The translations under genes and the position numbers were made by a program. 64,000 bases of DNA from Stomorhina lunata (lineage: Eukaryota; Arthropoda; Insecta; Diptera; Rhiniidae), in the NCBI GenBank assembly GCA_933228675.1, contig OW121742.1, forward strand, positions 33,770,718-33,834,717, read 5' to 3'. Position 1 is the first letter of the stretch. Every line of letters begins with the position of its first letter. The notes under the pieces were generated by a model. It was not told where the DNA came from. It made no database searches and was given only the letters and a program-made list of their open reading frames with translations. Positions 1 through 12,884 of the stretch are shown piece after piece.

Positions 1-1676
1 TAGAAAATTTTGTTATAAAAATTTTGAGTAGAAAATTTTTCATATAAAAAAATTTTCAATAGAGAATTGTTCCTATAAAAATTGTCAATAGAAAACTTCA
101 TTAATTTCTTATATAAATATTGTTAATAGAACTTTTTTATATAAAAATTTTAAGTAGAATCATATAAAAATTTTCAATTGAAAATTTTTCTTATAAAAAT
201 TTTCAATAGAAGAATTTTCTTACAAAAATTTTTAATAGAAAATTTTTTTATATAAAAATTTTCAATATTTTTTTTTAAGTTCTCAATACAAATTTTTCAA
301 ATACAAATTTTAAATAGAAATTTCAAATAGAAAATATTTCATAGAAACATTTTCAATAGAAAACTTTTCATATAAAATTTGTCAATCGGAAATTGCTATT
401 GAAAATGTTTCATATACAAGGTTTCAATAGAAAACTTTTTATTTAAAATTTTTTAATAGAAAACTCTTTAAATAAAAAATTTCAATAAAAAATATTTTAT
501 ATACAAATTTTTAAGAGCAAATTTTAATTAAAAATTGTTTATATAAAAAATTTTGGATATAAAAATTTTTCATATAAAATTTTTATACATAAATTTTTCC
601 ATGTAAAAATTTTCAATAGAAAATTTAAGCATTTAAAAATAATCTATAGAAAAGCATTTAAGAATAATCTATAGAAAATTTTCTATAAAAATTTTTTCTA
701 ATAAAAATTTTCTATTAAAAATTTTTATGTAAAAAATGTTCTTTTGTAAATTTTTCATATAACAATTTTCTATTAAAAAATTTTATATAAAAAATTTCTT
801 TTAAAAATTTTTCATATAAAAAATTTCTATAGAAAATTCTTTATATAACAATTTTCTACAGAAAATTTTTCATATGAAAATTTTCAAAAGAAAATTTGAA
901 AAAAAATTTTATATATAAAAATTTTTTATAGAAATTTTTTTATATACAAATAAATTGAAAGTTTTTAATATTAAAATTTTAAATAGAATTTTTTTCATAA
1001 AAAAATTTTTTATAGAATACTTTTCATATAAAATTTTTCTATACAAAATTTTTCATACAAAAATTTTTAATAGAAAACTTTTCAAATAAAAAATTTAAAT
1101 AAAGAATATTTTATATACAAACTTTTAAGAGCAAATCTTTAATCAAAAATGTCTTATATAAAAAATATTATATATATAATATAAATTTTTCCATGTAAAA
1201 ATTTTCAATAGCAAATTAAAGCATTTAAAAAATATATATACAAAATTTTTCATAAAAAATTTTCTATAGAAAATTTAAGCATTTAAAGAATTTTCAAAAG
1301 AAAATTTTTCATATAAAAATTTTCTATAGAAAATTTTTCATATAAAAATTTTTCATATAAAAATTTTCTATAGAATATTTTTCATATAAAAATTTTCTAT
1401 AGAAAATTTTTCATATAAAAATATTCTATAGAAAATTTTTCATATAAAAATTTTCTAAAGAAATTTTTATATAAAAATTTTCTATAGAAAATTTTTCATA
1501 TAAAAGTTTTCTATAGAAAATTTTTCATATAAAAATTTTGTATAGAAAATTTTTCATATAAAAATTTTCTATAGAAAATTTTTCATATAAAAATTTTCTA
1601 TAGAAAATTTTTCATATAAAAATTTTCCATAGAAAATTTTTCCATAGAAAATTTTCCATAGAAAATTTTTCATATA
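1..1676. repeat. A+T-rich satellite array, about 29-bp monomer
   Basis: Direct repeats of a 29-bp monomer made of alternating A and T runs around the self-complementary core TTTTCTATAGAAAA. The monomers are most regular at about 1310-1670 and strongly diverged before 1,200. The array reaches the left edge of the window, so its full length is unknown. No reading frame or splice-bounded exon is visible. Seen directly; the name satellite is descriptive. Confidence 0.9.
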
Positions 1677-1679
1677 AAT

Positions 1680-1825
1680 TTTGGCCTAACCAACCATCGA
1701 AACGCGTCGAGGAAAGGTTTCCCCACCAACATTTTTTGGTTTTATCAAAAAACTATTTATTACAATAATAAATAATTGTAATAAATTGGGATTCTTAGTG
1801 CAATACACTTCATTAAACCTTTTTT
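1680..1825. repeat. Dispersed 145-bp island, copy 1
   Basis: A non-satellite block containing GAAACGCGTCGAGGAAAGG and an 11-bp-arm inverted repeat, ATTTATTACAA followed by TTGTAATAAAT. It recurs nearly unchanged at 7,314-7,459 and in diverged form at 25,660-25,800, each time inside A+T satellite. The similarity to copy 2 continues about 140 bp rightward into the satellite, so these two were probably copied together. Its nature (MITE remnant or fixed satellite component) is unknown. Confidence 0.75.
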
Positions 1826-2592
1826 AGAAAATTTTTCAATTAAAAACTTTCAATAGAAATTTTTTATATAAAAATGTTCAATAGAAAATTTTTCGTATAA
1901 AAATTTTCTTAAGAACATTTTTTATATAAAAATTTTCAATATAAAAATTTTCATGTAAAAACTTCAAAAGAAAATTTTTATATACAAAAAAATAGAAAAT
2001 TTTTAATACTAAAATTTTAAATAGAATTTTTTTCAAATAAAAATTTTCTATAGAATATTTTTCATTTAAAAATTTTCTATACAAAATTTTTCATATAAAA
2101 ATTTTTTATACAAAATTCTCGTATAAAAATTTTCTGTAGAAAATTTTTCATATAAAAATTTTCTATAAAAAATTTTTCTATAGAAGATTTTTATATAAAT
2201 TTTTCAACAGAAAATTTTTCATAGAAAAATTTTCTATAGAAAATTTTCATATAAAAATTTTCTCTGGAAAATACTTCATATAAAAATTTTCTATAGAAAA
2301 TTTTCATATCAAAATTTTCTATGGAGAATTTTCATACAAAAGTTTTCTATAGAAAATTTTTATTAGAAAATATATTATATAAAATATTTCTACAGAAAAA
2401 TTTTTTTTTTTTTCTATAGAAAATTTTTCATATAAAAATTTTCTAAAGAAAGATTTTCATATAAAAATTTTCTAAAGAAAATTTTTCATATACAAAATTT
2501 CTATAGAAAATTTTTCATATAAAAATTTTCTATAAAAAATTTTCAATATAAAAATTTTCAATAGAAAATTTTTCATATAAAAATTTTCGATA
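1826..2592. repeat. A+T-rich satellite array, continuation
   Basis: Same 29-bp family as 1-1,676, diverged at first and more regular from about 2,090. A minus-strand reading frame at 1,878-2,084 consists only of Lys, Phe and Ile/Tyr-rich satellite translation and is not a gene. Confidence 0.88.
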
Positions 2593-4052
2593 TTTCTTTT
2601 TCTCAATCCTCCCCACTGTGCATCTCTTCCATCATATTGACACACTTAATTGTCTTAAAGAAAAGTGGTAATTAATATTTACCTTAATCTATAAACGAGT
2701 ATATCTTTGCCGTATAAATTTACATCTTACATCCTTGTATCAATGTTAAACAAATTACAATTGATTGTCAACTGATTAAGTATATAAATAAATAATGTAA
2801 ATTAATTAACAAATTGTTTGATATTAAATATTGAAAAAAAAAATTCAAAATGAATTTAAGTCAGACATATTAAGTCATAACTATAAAAATATTTAAAAAA
2901 ACGTGCAATTGGATTTTAAAAACAAATTCTTAAGAAAATGGAACATGTTAAAAATTTCTTTATTTTTAATTGCTCTATTAATAAATAATCGTAGACGTTT
3001 TTCTCTAATAAATACAGTAGCATGTCTTCAATTATTTTTTAAATGAACTTGACCCCCGCCCGAGTTAGAAATATTAGAACAAAAGCCGCAATTAATTATT
3101 AGGCATTAGTGGTTCATTTTAGTAACAAGTTTAATAAATAAATGGAATTTTTGAGGGCACGACAACTAACACCCTCATTTCTTTTATTCAAGAAAATTTA
3201 ATTAAATTGAGTCTTTTATAATGATTTTAGTATATCTTTTAACAATTTACAAATCACACATCTTTGTAAATTTTGTTGCTTCCAGAAAATTTGAGCTTAA
3301 AAACTGACCAATTGTTTTGATAGATCCTCTTCTTCCTTCTTTTCAAAATCCCCCTTTAGACTAGTTTACACATTCTTAACTTAATAAAATCTACACAAAT
3401 AATAACAAATTGAATAAATAAAAATAAAAAAATAATGATAAATACTTAAATAAGTTGAAATATTTAAGTACAATAAATAAATAAATATTATAATGATTAT
3501 TGTAATCAGTTCATCATCAACTGCATGACCGACCGGCATTTGTATAATTTACCAATTGACGCTTGTTAAGTTGTTGTGTAAATTGTTGCTGCTGTTACTC
3601 TCTAGCAGTGACCCATAGTCCAGACAACAACAACAATAAATATATAATATAGTAAATATTTAATATACAGCAACTACAACTAAACAAACAACTAAGAAAG
3701 TACTGAATTACGCCAAAACCGGCTATTTGATACTCTACACCACTGAGACCAAATGGAGTCTGATTTAAAAAAATTTTAAGTTTTCTTAATGCCTAAAAAA
3801 ACATCTGTTTTAGATATTGTCCTTATAAATATTATCTACACATTTATCTAGTCTTAAGCCATTTGCGGTAGTGGATCTGATATGGATGCTAGGGTCAAAA
3901 GTTTACCTATTATCAAGAAATTCGGCTTATCGATGTATGTAAATAAAACTAGTCTGAGCAATTGAAATTTATGGCTGAGAGTCATTCAAATTTAAACTCC
4001 GCAATATAGGGCCTTCCACAGATACACAAAATAATGGATCGATTTTGTCCAT
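2593..4052. other. Gene-free A+T-rich unique sequence
   Basis: I see no coding exon, RNA gene or clear repeat here. It holds ordinary A+T-rich intergenic or intronic sequence with a short CAACAA-rich patch near 3,620. It could be intron of a gene whose exons lie outside the window. Confidence 0.6.
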
Positions 4053-7000
4053 TTTCAATATATAAAAATTTTGAGTGGAAATTTTTCATATACAAATTTT
4101 CAAAAGAACATTTTTCATATACACATTTTTAATAGAAAATTTTTCTTAAAAACATTTTCAATAGAAATTTTTTCATATAAAAATTTTTAAAAAAAAATTT
4201 TAATAGAAAATTTTTCTATAAAAAATTTTTAATAGAAAATTTTTCATATAAAAATTTTCAATAGAAAATTTGTCATATAAAAATTTTCAATAGAAAATTT
4301 TTTATACAAAAATTTTCAATACAAAATTATTTATACCAAGTTTTCAATAAAACATTTTTCATATAAAAATCTTCAATAAAAATTTTTCATATACAAATTT
4401 TCAATAGATAATTTTTCAAATAAAAATTTTCCATAGAAAATTTTTCATATAAAAATTTTCAACAGAAAATTTTTCATATAAAAATTTTCAATAGGTATTT
4501 TTTCAAATAAAAATTTTCAATAAAAAATGTTTTCATACAAAAATTTTCAATAGAAAATTTTTCATACAAAAATTTTCAATAGAAAATTTTTCATACAAAA
4601 ATTTTCAATACAAAATTATTTATACAAAGTTTTCAATAAAACATTTTTCATATAAAAATCTTCAATAAAAATTTTTCATATACAAATTTTCAATAGATAA
4701 TTTTTCAAATAAAAATTTTCCATAGAAAATTTTTCATATAAAAATTTTCAATAGAAAATTTTTCATATAAAAATTTTCAATAGGTATTTTTTCAAATAAA
4801 AATTTTCAATAAAAAATGTTTTCATACAAAAATTTTCAATAGAAAATTTTTCGTACAAAAATTTTCAATAGAAAATTTTTCATACAAAAATTTTCAATAC
4901 AAAATTATTTATACAAAGTTTTCAATAAAACAATTTTCATATAAAAATCTTCAATAAAAATTTTTCATATATAAATTTTCAATAGATAATTTTTCAAATA
5001 AAAATTTTCCATAGAAAATTTTTCATATAAAAATTTTCAATAGAAAATTTTTCATATAAAAATTTTCAATAGGTATTTTTTCAAACAAAAATTTTCAATA
5101 AAAAATGTTTTCATACAAAAATTTTCAATAGAAAATTTTTCATACAAAAATTTTCAATAGAAAATTTTTCATACAAAAATTTTTAATACAAAATTATTTA
5201 TACAAAGTTTTCAATAAAACATTTTTCATATAAAAATTTTCAATAGAAAATTTTTCATATAAAAATTTTCAATAGGTATTTTTTCAAATAAAAATTTTCA
5301 ATAAAAAATGTTTTCATACAAAAATTTTCAATAGAAAATTTTTCATACAAAAATTTTCAATAGAAAATTTTTCATACAAAAATTTTCAATACAAAATTAT
5401 TTATACAAAGTTTTCAATAAAACATTTTTCATATAAAAATCTTCAATAAAAATTTTTCATATACAAATTTCCAATAGATAATTTTTCAAATAAAAATTTT
5501 CCATAGAAAATTTTTCATATGAAAATTTTCAATAGAAAATTTTTCATATACAAATTTTCAATAGGTAATTTTTCAAATAAAAATTTTCAATAAAAAATGT
5601 TTTCATACAAAAATTTTCAATAGAAAATTTTTCATACAAAAATTTTCAATAGAAAATTTTTCATACAAAAATTTTCAATAGAAAATTTTTCATACAAAAA
5701 TTTTCAATACAAAATTATTTATACAAAGTTTTCAATAAAACATTTTTCATATAAAAATCTTCAATAAAAATTTTTCATATACAAATTTCCAATAGATAAT
5801 TTTTCAAATAAAAATTTTCCATAGAAAATTTTTCATATGAAAATTTTCAATAGAAAATTTTTCATATACAAATTTTAAATAGGTAATTTTTCAAATAAAA
5901 ATTTTCAATAAAAAATGTTTTCATACAAAAATTTGCAATATAAAATTTTCATATAAAAATTTTGAATAGAAAATTTTTCATATAAAAATTTTCAATAGGT
6001 AATTTTTCAAATAAAAATTTTCAATAAAAAATGTTTTCATACAAAAATTTTTAATATAAAATTTTTCATACAAAAATTTTTAATAGAAAATTTTTCATAC
6101 AAAAATTTTCAATAAAAAATTTTTCATATGAAAATTTTCAATAGAAAAATTTTCATATAAAAATTTTCAATAAAAAATTTTTCATATAAAAATTTTCAAT
6201 AAAAAATTTTTTATATAAAAATTTTCAATAGAAAATTTTTCATATAAACATTTTCAATAGAAAATTTTGAATAAAAAAATTTTTAATACAAAAATTTTCA
6301 ATAAAAAATGTTTCATATTAAAGTTTTCTATACAAAATTTTTCATATAAAAATTTTCAATAAAAAATTTTTTATATAAAAATTTTCAATAGAAAATTTTT
6401 CATATAAACATTTTCAATAGAAAATTTTTAATAAAAAAATTTTTAATACAAAAATATTCAATAAAAAATTTTTCATATAAAAATTTTCAATAAAAAATTT
6501 TTTATATAAAAATTTTCAATAGAAAATTTTTCATATAAAAATTTTCAATAGAAAATTTTTCATATAAAAATTTTCAATAGGTAATTTTTCAAATAAAAAT
6601 TTTCAATAAAAAATGTTTTCATACAAAAATTTTTAATATAAAATTTTTCATACAAAAATTTTCAATAGAAAATTTTTCATATAAACATTTTCAATAAAAA
6701 ATTTTTTATACAAAAATTTTTAATAAAAAATTTTTCATACAAAAATTTTCAATAAAAAATATTTCATATTAAAGTTTTCAAAACAAAATTTTTCATTTAA
6801 AAATTTTCAATACAAAATTTTTTACATAAAAATTTTCAATAGAAAATTTTTCATATAAAAATTTTCAATTGAAAATTTTTCATACAAAAATTTTCATATA
6901 AAAAATGTTAATAGAAAAATTTTTTATATAAAAATTTTGATTAGAAAAAATTTCTTATAAAAGTTTGCAATGCAAAAAAAAACTTTAGGTATGTATTTTT

Positions 7001-7195
7001 AATGCGAAAATTTTCAATAGGAAATTTTTTATATAAAAATTTTTAATAGAAAAATTTACATCAAACTATTTTTTGATAGAAAATTTATAATTTTTCAATT
7101 TAAATAGAAAATTTTTCTTAAAAAATCTTTTCAATATTTTTTTAATTTTTTATATAAAAACTTTCTATCAAAAAAGAATTCTATAAAAGAAAGAA
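4053..7195. repeat. A+T satellite with 289-bp higher-order repeat
   Basis: 29-bp monomers carrying AAAATTTTCAATAGAAAAT-type cores. Between about 4,320 and 5,900 a ten-monomer block recurs as a unit. The landmark ATTATTTATAC begins at 4,326, 4,615, 4,904 and 5,193, exactly 289 bp apart, then at 5,396 (short by 86, about three monomers) and 5,714 (long by 29, one monomer). From about 5,930 the array becomes irregular again. See the findings. Confidence 0.92.
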
Positions 7196-7313
7196 TGAAT
7201 AAATTTTCAATTTGTTGAACACAATAATAATTCGTATTTATTCAGTCCCTCAAATTATACATAATGTGTGGTTTTCGCTCTATCTAGAATTAGGGATAAT
7301 CCTCCTAATGAGA

Positions 7314-7459
7314 TGGCCTAACCAACCATCGAAACGCGTCGAGGAAAGGTTTTCTCAACAACATTTTTTGGTTTTATCAAAAAACTATTTATTACAATAA
7401 TAAATAATTGTAATAAATTGGGATTCTTAGTGCAATACACTTCAGGAAAACTTTTTTAG
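7314..7459. repeat. Dispersed 145-bp island, copy 2
   Basis: Near-identical to 1,680-1,825, with the same CGAAACGCGTCGAGGAAAGG block and the same 11-bp-arm inverted repeat. Left of it, 7,200-7,313 is non-satellite sequence absent from copy 1. Right of it, 7,460-7,720 is satellite matching the flank of copy 1. Confidence 0.75.
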
Positions 7460-7722
7460 AAAATTTTTCAATTAAAAACTTTCAATAGAAATTTTTTATA
7501 TAAAAATGTTTAATAGAATATTTTTCGTATAAAAATTTTCTTAAGAACATTTTTTATATAAAAATTTACAATATAAAAATTTTCATGTAAAAATTTTTTT
7601 AAGGAAATTTTTCAAATAACAATTTTTAATAAAAAATTTTTGTTTGAAAATTTTTTATATAAAAATATTTAACAGAAAAATGTTCATATAAAAATATTCA
7701 ATAGAAAATTTTGCAATGTAGG
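7460..7722. repeat. Short A+T satellite tract
   Basis: Diverged monomers of the same family, matching the sequence right of 1,825. It ends abruptly near 7,722, where unique sequence begins. Confidence 0.75.
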
Positions 7723-7969
7723 GCCTCCACAGATTTTGTACATTTTCAGTAGGTAAATTTATACCTGTTCAACCAAAATTTGGTAGACAGGTGTTTCTTT
7801 ACACTACATATAGTCGGTCTTATGTAGAAAGGCCCTAACTCACACTTTTTTTGAAATTGATTTTTTATTTGATTCCAATGCATTTACCGCAAAAACTCTT
7901 CCTCACAAAAATTTAAGACTAATTTTATTAAATTTATCAAGTAATTTTCTCAAAAGCCCAAACTCATTC

Positions 7970-9775
7970 CCAAACAAGTAAGAGTGTTATATTCGGCTGT
8001 ACCGAATCTTATATATCCACCATTAAGTTGTGTAAAATTTAGAAATATCTCTCATATATCTATGAGGGAGTAGCTAATTCAAAATGTGCACCAAATTCGA
8101 AAAGAGTTGTTACGTTAGTTGGTATTATTAGTAACATATTTGGACTAAATTCGGTGGCAGGAGCTTTATAGTTCAAAATTCGGTATTGTAATCTGGTATG
8201 GTTTTACATTAATAAGTTGTTAAATGCTTTTCGTTTAGCTTAATATTTAGCTAAGGATAAACATGCTGATAATAATACGACAGGTCCATATATTTTGTTA
8301 GGAGTTCTTATGCATCTGCCGTATATAAAGTCTGGGCATTGGTGCAATCATAATATGCTTGTACCTCAGAATCTTTTTGATTGTAGATATAAAAAGGGGA
8401 TGTTGTATATACAATATATAAGAACTAAAGCCAAATGTCCGATTGTAACAAAATTTTGCACACTGGCTGGTATTTATATAGAGCTTATTCTTGCAAAATT
8501 TAGTGGCCATAGCTGTCATAAATTTTAATTTAATAGCTTTTAACTGGCCATTGCTACATTTTTTTTTTTTTTTGGTTTCCGGAAGTGTTTTTTTATATGA
8601 GAGCTATAGTCAACTATGGACCGATTCCTATTAAACTTGATATACTGACCAATAGTTCCATAAAACTTCTCTATTCTAAATTTAGTCGTCATAGCTATTA
8701 CAATTGTATTTAATTTATCAGCATTAATGTGTTTCCCGGATCGGGGTTATATGGGAGCTCTAACTAAATGTAAACCGATTTCGTCCATTTTCAATACACA
8801 ACTTTTTCAAGACTTTTCAAATATTTTTGTAAAATTTTGTTTCTCTAGCTTTTTTTGTTAAGGCGCTACCGCGCTTTCCTTTGACAGACAGACGGACAGA
8901 AACCCCCTATCTATTTTTTATTTTTATGTTTCCGTAAGATTTTATATGGGAGCTATGGTCAAACAGTGACCGATTGTGACAATATTTTGCACACTGACTC
9001 GCATTGACATAAAACTTCCTTTTGTTGTATTTAGTGGCAATAGCTATTAAAGTTAATAATTTATTGACATTAAGTGTATTTAAGGTGCAATTTAGGCTGT
9101 TTTCGTAAGTGTTTTATATGGGAACTATTGTTAAATGTGAACCGATTTCGATTGGTTATGTAAAACTTCTCTATACTACTCTATAATAACTGTTAAGGTT
9201 ATTACGGCAGCTATAGTCAAATGTTAATCGATTTCGCCAAATTTCAATACCAAAATTTTCAAAGAAATGGAGAATATTATTGCCAAGTTTCTGTGACCTA
9301 TCTGCTTTTGTATGGGCATTAATGTGCCTTCAACAGATAGACAGACGGACAAACAACCAGACAGACGGACAAACAGACAGACGGACAAACAGACAGACGG
9401 ACAAACAGACAGACGGACAAACTGACAGACGGACAAACCGACAGACGGACAAACACGCCGACAGACAGACAGACAGACACACACACAGACTCACAGACTG
9501 TCATCGTTCAATCATCTTACAACTTCATAAGGGTTCAAAAAGGATATATATCCTTTTTGGCCACAAAGTACAGATTTTGATCGACTCTGTGAGTATTAAA
9601 GTACTAGAGGTATGGTAAAGTTTGGACTGATTCCAACTAATTTTTTATAGCAATATAAAATACAATCGATAAATGACTATAAGGAGTTAAAATTACAATT
9701 TCGGGATTTTTGTCTTATAGGTGATATATATAAATAGCCTTCCCACCTATGAGGTAGTAGTGTAGGGTACATAGA
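7970..9775 (+). mobile_element. Dispersed non-autonomous element, about 1.8 kb
   Basis: The left end has a small hairpin (TTCGG, loop, CCGAA) after AACAAGTAAGAGTGTTATA. The right end reads CCACCTATGAGGTAGTAGTG followed by TAGGGTACAT. The inside has several diverged copies of a phrase about a 'tatggtcaaa..gaccgatt' segment and a run of ACAGACGG-type repeats. There is no coding capacity. The organisation matches the elements at 56,632-57,386 and 59,062-59,845, but the sequence family is different. The element class is not established; it resembles short non-autonomous repeats common in higher flies. Confidence 0.6.
9338..9492. repeat. (ACAGACGG)-type microsatellite
   Basis: Alternating ACAGACGGACAA and ACAGACAG units, degrading into CACA at the right end. 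It lies inside the 7,970-9,775 element, at the place where related elements carry a short GTCCGTCC run. Reading frames across it on both strands are repeat translations. Confidence 0.9.
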
Positions 9776-10012
9776 AAATTAAGCAAATGAACTTACCACG
9801 TATTTATCGAGTTAGCAAAAAAAAACAAATGCAAACAAAATTTAGCAATTTTCTAGTTTAGCCTAAAACACATGCTAAGACAATAAAATGTTAAAACTAA
9901 GTATAGCTAGTTTTACACTCAAAGAAAAATGGTTAACGCAACTAGACTAGCCCTCTACTAACTCCAAAAATTTGTACGTGTTAAGTGTAATTTATAAGCT
10001 TATCATATCATT
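9776..10012. other. Unique spacer without a gene
   Basis: A+T-rich sequence between the dispersed element and the inverted repeat that encloses the LINE fragment. Nothing else is recognisable. Confidence 0.5.
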
Positions 10013-10080
10013 ATTTTTCGTTAATGAATTAGAGGGTACTTTTTTGAAAATGGCACTAATATTTTTCTTTAATGAATTAG

Positions 10081-10143
10081 AGTGTACCTTTTCGAAAATG
10101 GCACTAATAGGGGTAAAAAAGAGTAAAAACTATATTAGGTACT
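10081..10143 (+). repeat. Left arm of an inverted repeat enclosing the LINE fragment
   Basis: The block containing GAAAATGGCACTAATAGGGG, a run of A and G, and AAAACTATATTAGGTAC is matched in inverted orientation at 11,688-11,757. A second, partial direct copy of the outer part lies just left, at 10,013-10,076 (ATGAATTAGAGGGTAC). Confidence 0.7.
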
Positions 10144-10568
10144 TTCTTTAACCCATGCGTATCTTTTAAACTAATAAACATAAAGACTCAATTTAAAAAA
10201 ATACTTTTTTGTTTTTAAACTATGAATATCATTTAAGCTAATAAAGCCAGAAGTACAATTTACAGAAGACTCGAATCACATTGAAGAAAACTAAATTACT
10301 TTTATTCTATTGAGGGGGTAAAAACGTAAAAAAACGATGACTTAATATCTTCTAAACCAAAAGAGATAAAACCAAAAACTAAAATGGTCTGAGATCAGCA
10401 CTTAAAATTAGGGGATACTTTTTGCAAATTCGACAGTATTGATTTTTAAATAGGGTAGATAAAAGATAAAAATTAGTAAAGCTATATCTCCGAAACATCG
10501 ATAGAAACAAAGCCGGAAGAATAATTTCTTCTGTTATCCTTAACTCCCAGTGGAGCATAGGGCCTCAA

Positions 10569-11660
10569 TCACCCTTTTATATCGAACTCTATTGCGAGAG
10601 TTAGGCACACATCATTCCATGAATAGTTTGCTGCTTGTAACTCCGCATCAATTGACCTTCTCCACGTTCTAGCAGGTGCACCAAAACGACGGCCGCTTCC
10701 TTGTGGATTCCAACGAAGCGCTTGTCTAGCAATGTTGGTATTTGGCCTTCGAAGTGTGTGGCCTATCCATCGCCATTTCCGTTGACATACCTCTATAGAA
10801 GAAGGGATTTGGTTTGTAGCGTTTAGTAGATCTTCATTTCTTATTCGATTTGGCCACCATATATTAAGGATTTGCCGCAAGCATTTGTTTGCAAAGGTTT
10901 GCAGGCGCTTATCGATGGCATTTGTGCGTTTCCAAGTTTCGCAGCCATAATACAAGATGGACTTGACATTCGAGTTATATATTCGTAACTTAGTTGTTGT
11001 TGATATTTGCCGATATTTCCATATAGTTCGGAGAATGCCGAATGCAGATTTTGCCTTATTAATACGCGATTCAATATCCTCATCGGCGCCACCTTTTGTA
11101 GATACCAAACTACCAAGATAATTAAAGGTACCTACACAACCAATACCCTCGTTATCCACATTGATGTGTGGCGACGGGTTTGCGCCATAGCCTCCAGGCA
11201 TAATCTTTGTCTTGGAGATATTGATTTCCACCCCAGCTGCCCCAGATTCAACACGTCATCGGCGTATTCCAAGTCCTCGAGTTGCTTAAATGGTGTCCAT
11301 TGGATACCACGTCTACCATTCAGTGCCGTGCGCATTATATTGTCGATGACAAGGATAAAAAGTATAGGTGATAATATACATCCTTGTCTTACTCCAGTAG
11401 TAACTTCGAACGGATTAGACAATTTACCTTTATGTAGAACCCGGCATTTAAAGTCCACGTATATTGCCCGAATTAAGCTCAGAATTTTCGTTGGCATGTT
11501 ACGGTTTTCTAAAATTCTCCATAGATAGCACCTGTTGACACTGTCGAAGGCCTTCATAAAGTGGATAAACGCTAGATAAATGGGGGTGCGGAATTCATTA
11601 CATTGCTCCAATACTATTCTTACTGTGTTGATTAGATCAACACAAGATCTATAGAATAAT
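10569..11660 (-). pseudogene. Non-LTR retrotransposon reverse transcriptase, 5'-truncated and internally deleted
   Basis: Two minus-strand frames together give the C-terminal half of a LINE reverse transcriptase. The first (11,660 to about 11,222) carries AFDSVNR, GVRQGCILSPILF and the catalytic YADD. The second (11,231-10,569) carries INISKTK, the FNYLGS thumb-like segment, YGCETW, and the WRWIGHTLRRP..ARQALRWNPQG tail found at the C terminus of one LINE lineage. Between YADDV and EINISKTK roughly 20 residues normally present are missing and the frame changes, so the copy has an internal deletion near 11,240-11,255. Homology stops near 11,660, with no endonuclease and no first ORF. The fragment sits between inverted repeats. 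The clade is uncertain (RTE-like or Jockey-superfamily). It cannot encode an active enzyme. Confidence 0.88.
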
Positions 11661-11687
11661 TTACCAAATTATATTTGGTCAACTCAA

Positions 11688-11757
11688 ATTCAAAAGTACC
11701 AAAATATAGTTTTTACCCTTTTTTTGCCCCTTTTAGTGCCATTTTCAAAAAAGTTCC
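11688..11757 (-). repeat. Right arm of an inverted repeat enclosing the LINE fragment
   Basis: Reverse complement of 10,081-10,143 with a few changes, including TAGTGCCATTTTC and ATAGTTTTTACCC. The two arms bracket about 1.55 kb that contains the LINE remnant. This suggests either a TIR element that received a LINE insertion or a foldback structure. Confidence 0.7.
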
Positions 11758-11829
11758 ATGTACGTGTCCCCTTATTTTTCCAGACGATCCAAATCAGCTC
11801 TCTAACTTCAGCCATTTGGGTTGGGGATG

Positions 11830-12705
11830 ATGAGTAAGATAGATTGTGAAAATGTAAAATTTAACATTAAACTGTTGATTTAGTATTCGGTATTTATAAA
11901 ATTGTCGATACTTTTCGTAAGTCTTTCCATTAAAGATTTTATAGTTGCTTCTGTCACCTTTTTGGAGGAGGTGGCCCACCTACGCTTAAAAACAGACATG
12001 TTCTGGGACACCTTTGCTGTGTTCTTTAATACCTTCTTTTACAGGAGCCCAGTATTTCTCCACAGACCGAAGTTCTCGGAAGGTGGATTTGCTTCTCGTG
12101 GTCAAAAATTACATTATTTTTTGAATTCCGCTAAAGTGCATTCTTAAATGTTTTTATGATAGGCACTCGATGCTGTCTCCAAAAAAATGCAAAGGCCGTT
12201 TTTTAAGGCACTCTTGTCAGGAACTCTTCCTGAACATTGCCTGGTTTACCAGCAATATAAAAATCTTGGCCGGGAAGTTGAGAAATTTCTGCCAGTACGA
12301 ATATGGCGTCATCCTTCCCACAACAGTTGAATTTTTTAAAAATCTGTCTTAAAGTTTTTCGCTCGTTTTTTTTTTTTTTTTTTGTTATAAGTTCTTTGCC
12401 GAATTACGATCTGGAACTTTGTGAACTTTGTTTCTCTTCAGCTCAGCATAAGCTTTGGCTTTGTGGCAAAATTATTAGAGCATTTGACAATACGAGCTGC
12501 TTTTCTGAATGAAGTTTTAGGCGCTCTTCGAAATAGTTGCTCGACTTCTTTTGCCTTGACAATATTCCTTGAACCTTTACCGCCACTTCTACAACTGTCA
12601 AAAAGGTAGCCTGAACAACAAAAATCAACATAATCCAATATTTAAGCAGGTTAAAGCTATAAAGAATTGAATGCAAAAATTCTATAAAATTTTAGTTTTC
12701 ACTTC
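11830..12705 (-). pseudogene. Decayed Tc1/mariner-type transposase
   Basis: Minus-strand pieces in shifting frames read in the expected order. Near 12,440-12,560 there is a helix-turn-helix-like SFRKAARIVKCSNNFA followed in another frame by KAYAELKRNKVHKFQ. Near 12,221-12,283 is LPGQDFYIAGKPGNVQEEF. Near 12,030-12,075 is RSVEKYWAPVKE, the block that carries the last acidic catalytic position in this family. Near 11,900-11,990 is the C-terminal RWATSSKKVTEATIKSLMER. Several frameshifts and stops separate them, and a central part including other catalytic residues is lost. The 5' flank (12,578-12,705) is repeated at 15,585-15,712. The subfamily is not determined. Confidence 0.75.
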
Positions 12706-12884
12706 CTGATGCTGGTTTTCTTTCAATGTTGAGGTCTTCCATTTACGATTTAATGGCATTTGAAACAGTTCGAGCAAAGACTCTAACTATAATATAAAGA
12801 TACTCTCCTTTTTCTGTCAAATCTGATATTAAAGTGTTTTCAAAATCACGTGTGTATGCCTTTGCTTTATTTTTTTGTATAATC

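Noticed and set aside
1..2592. CRISPR-like appearance of evenly spaced A+T repeats
   Set aside because: Units are contiguous tandem monomers without unique spacers, in a eukaryotic context with introns; no cas genes.
9224..9618. Cys/Val-rich and Thr/Asp-rich frames on both strands
   Set aside because: Translations of the ACAGACGG microsatellite inside a dispersed element.
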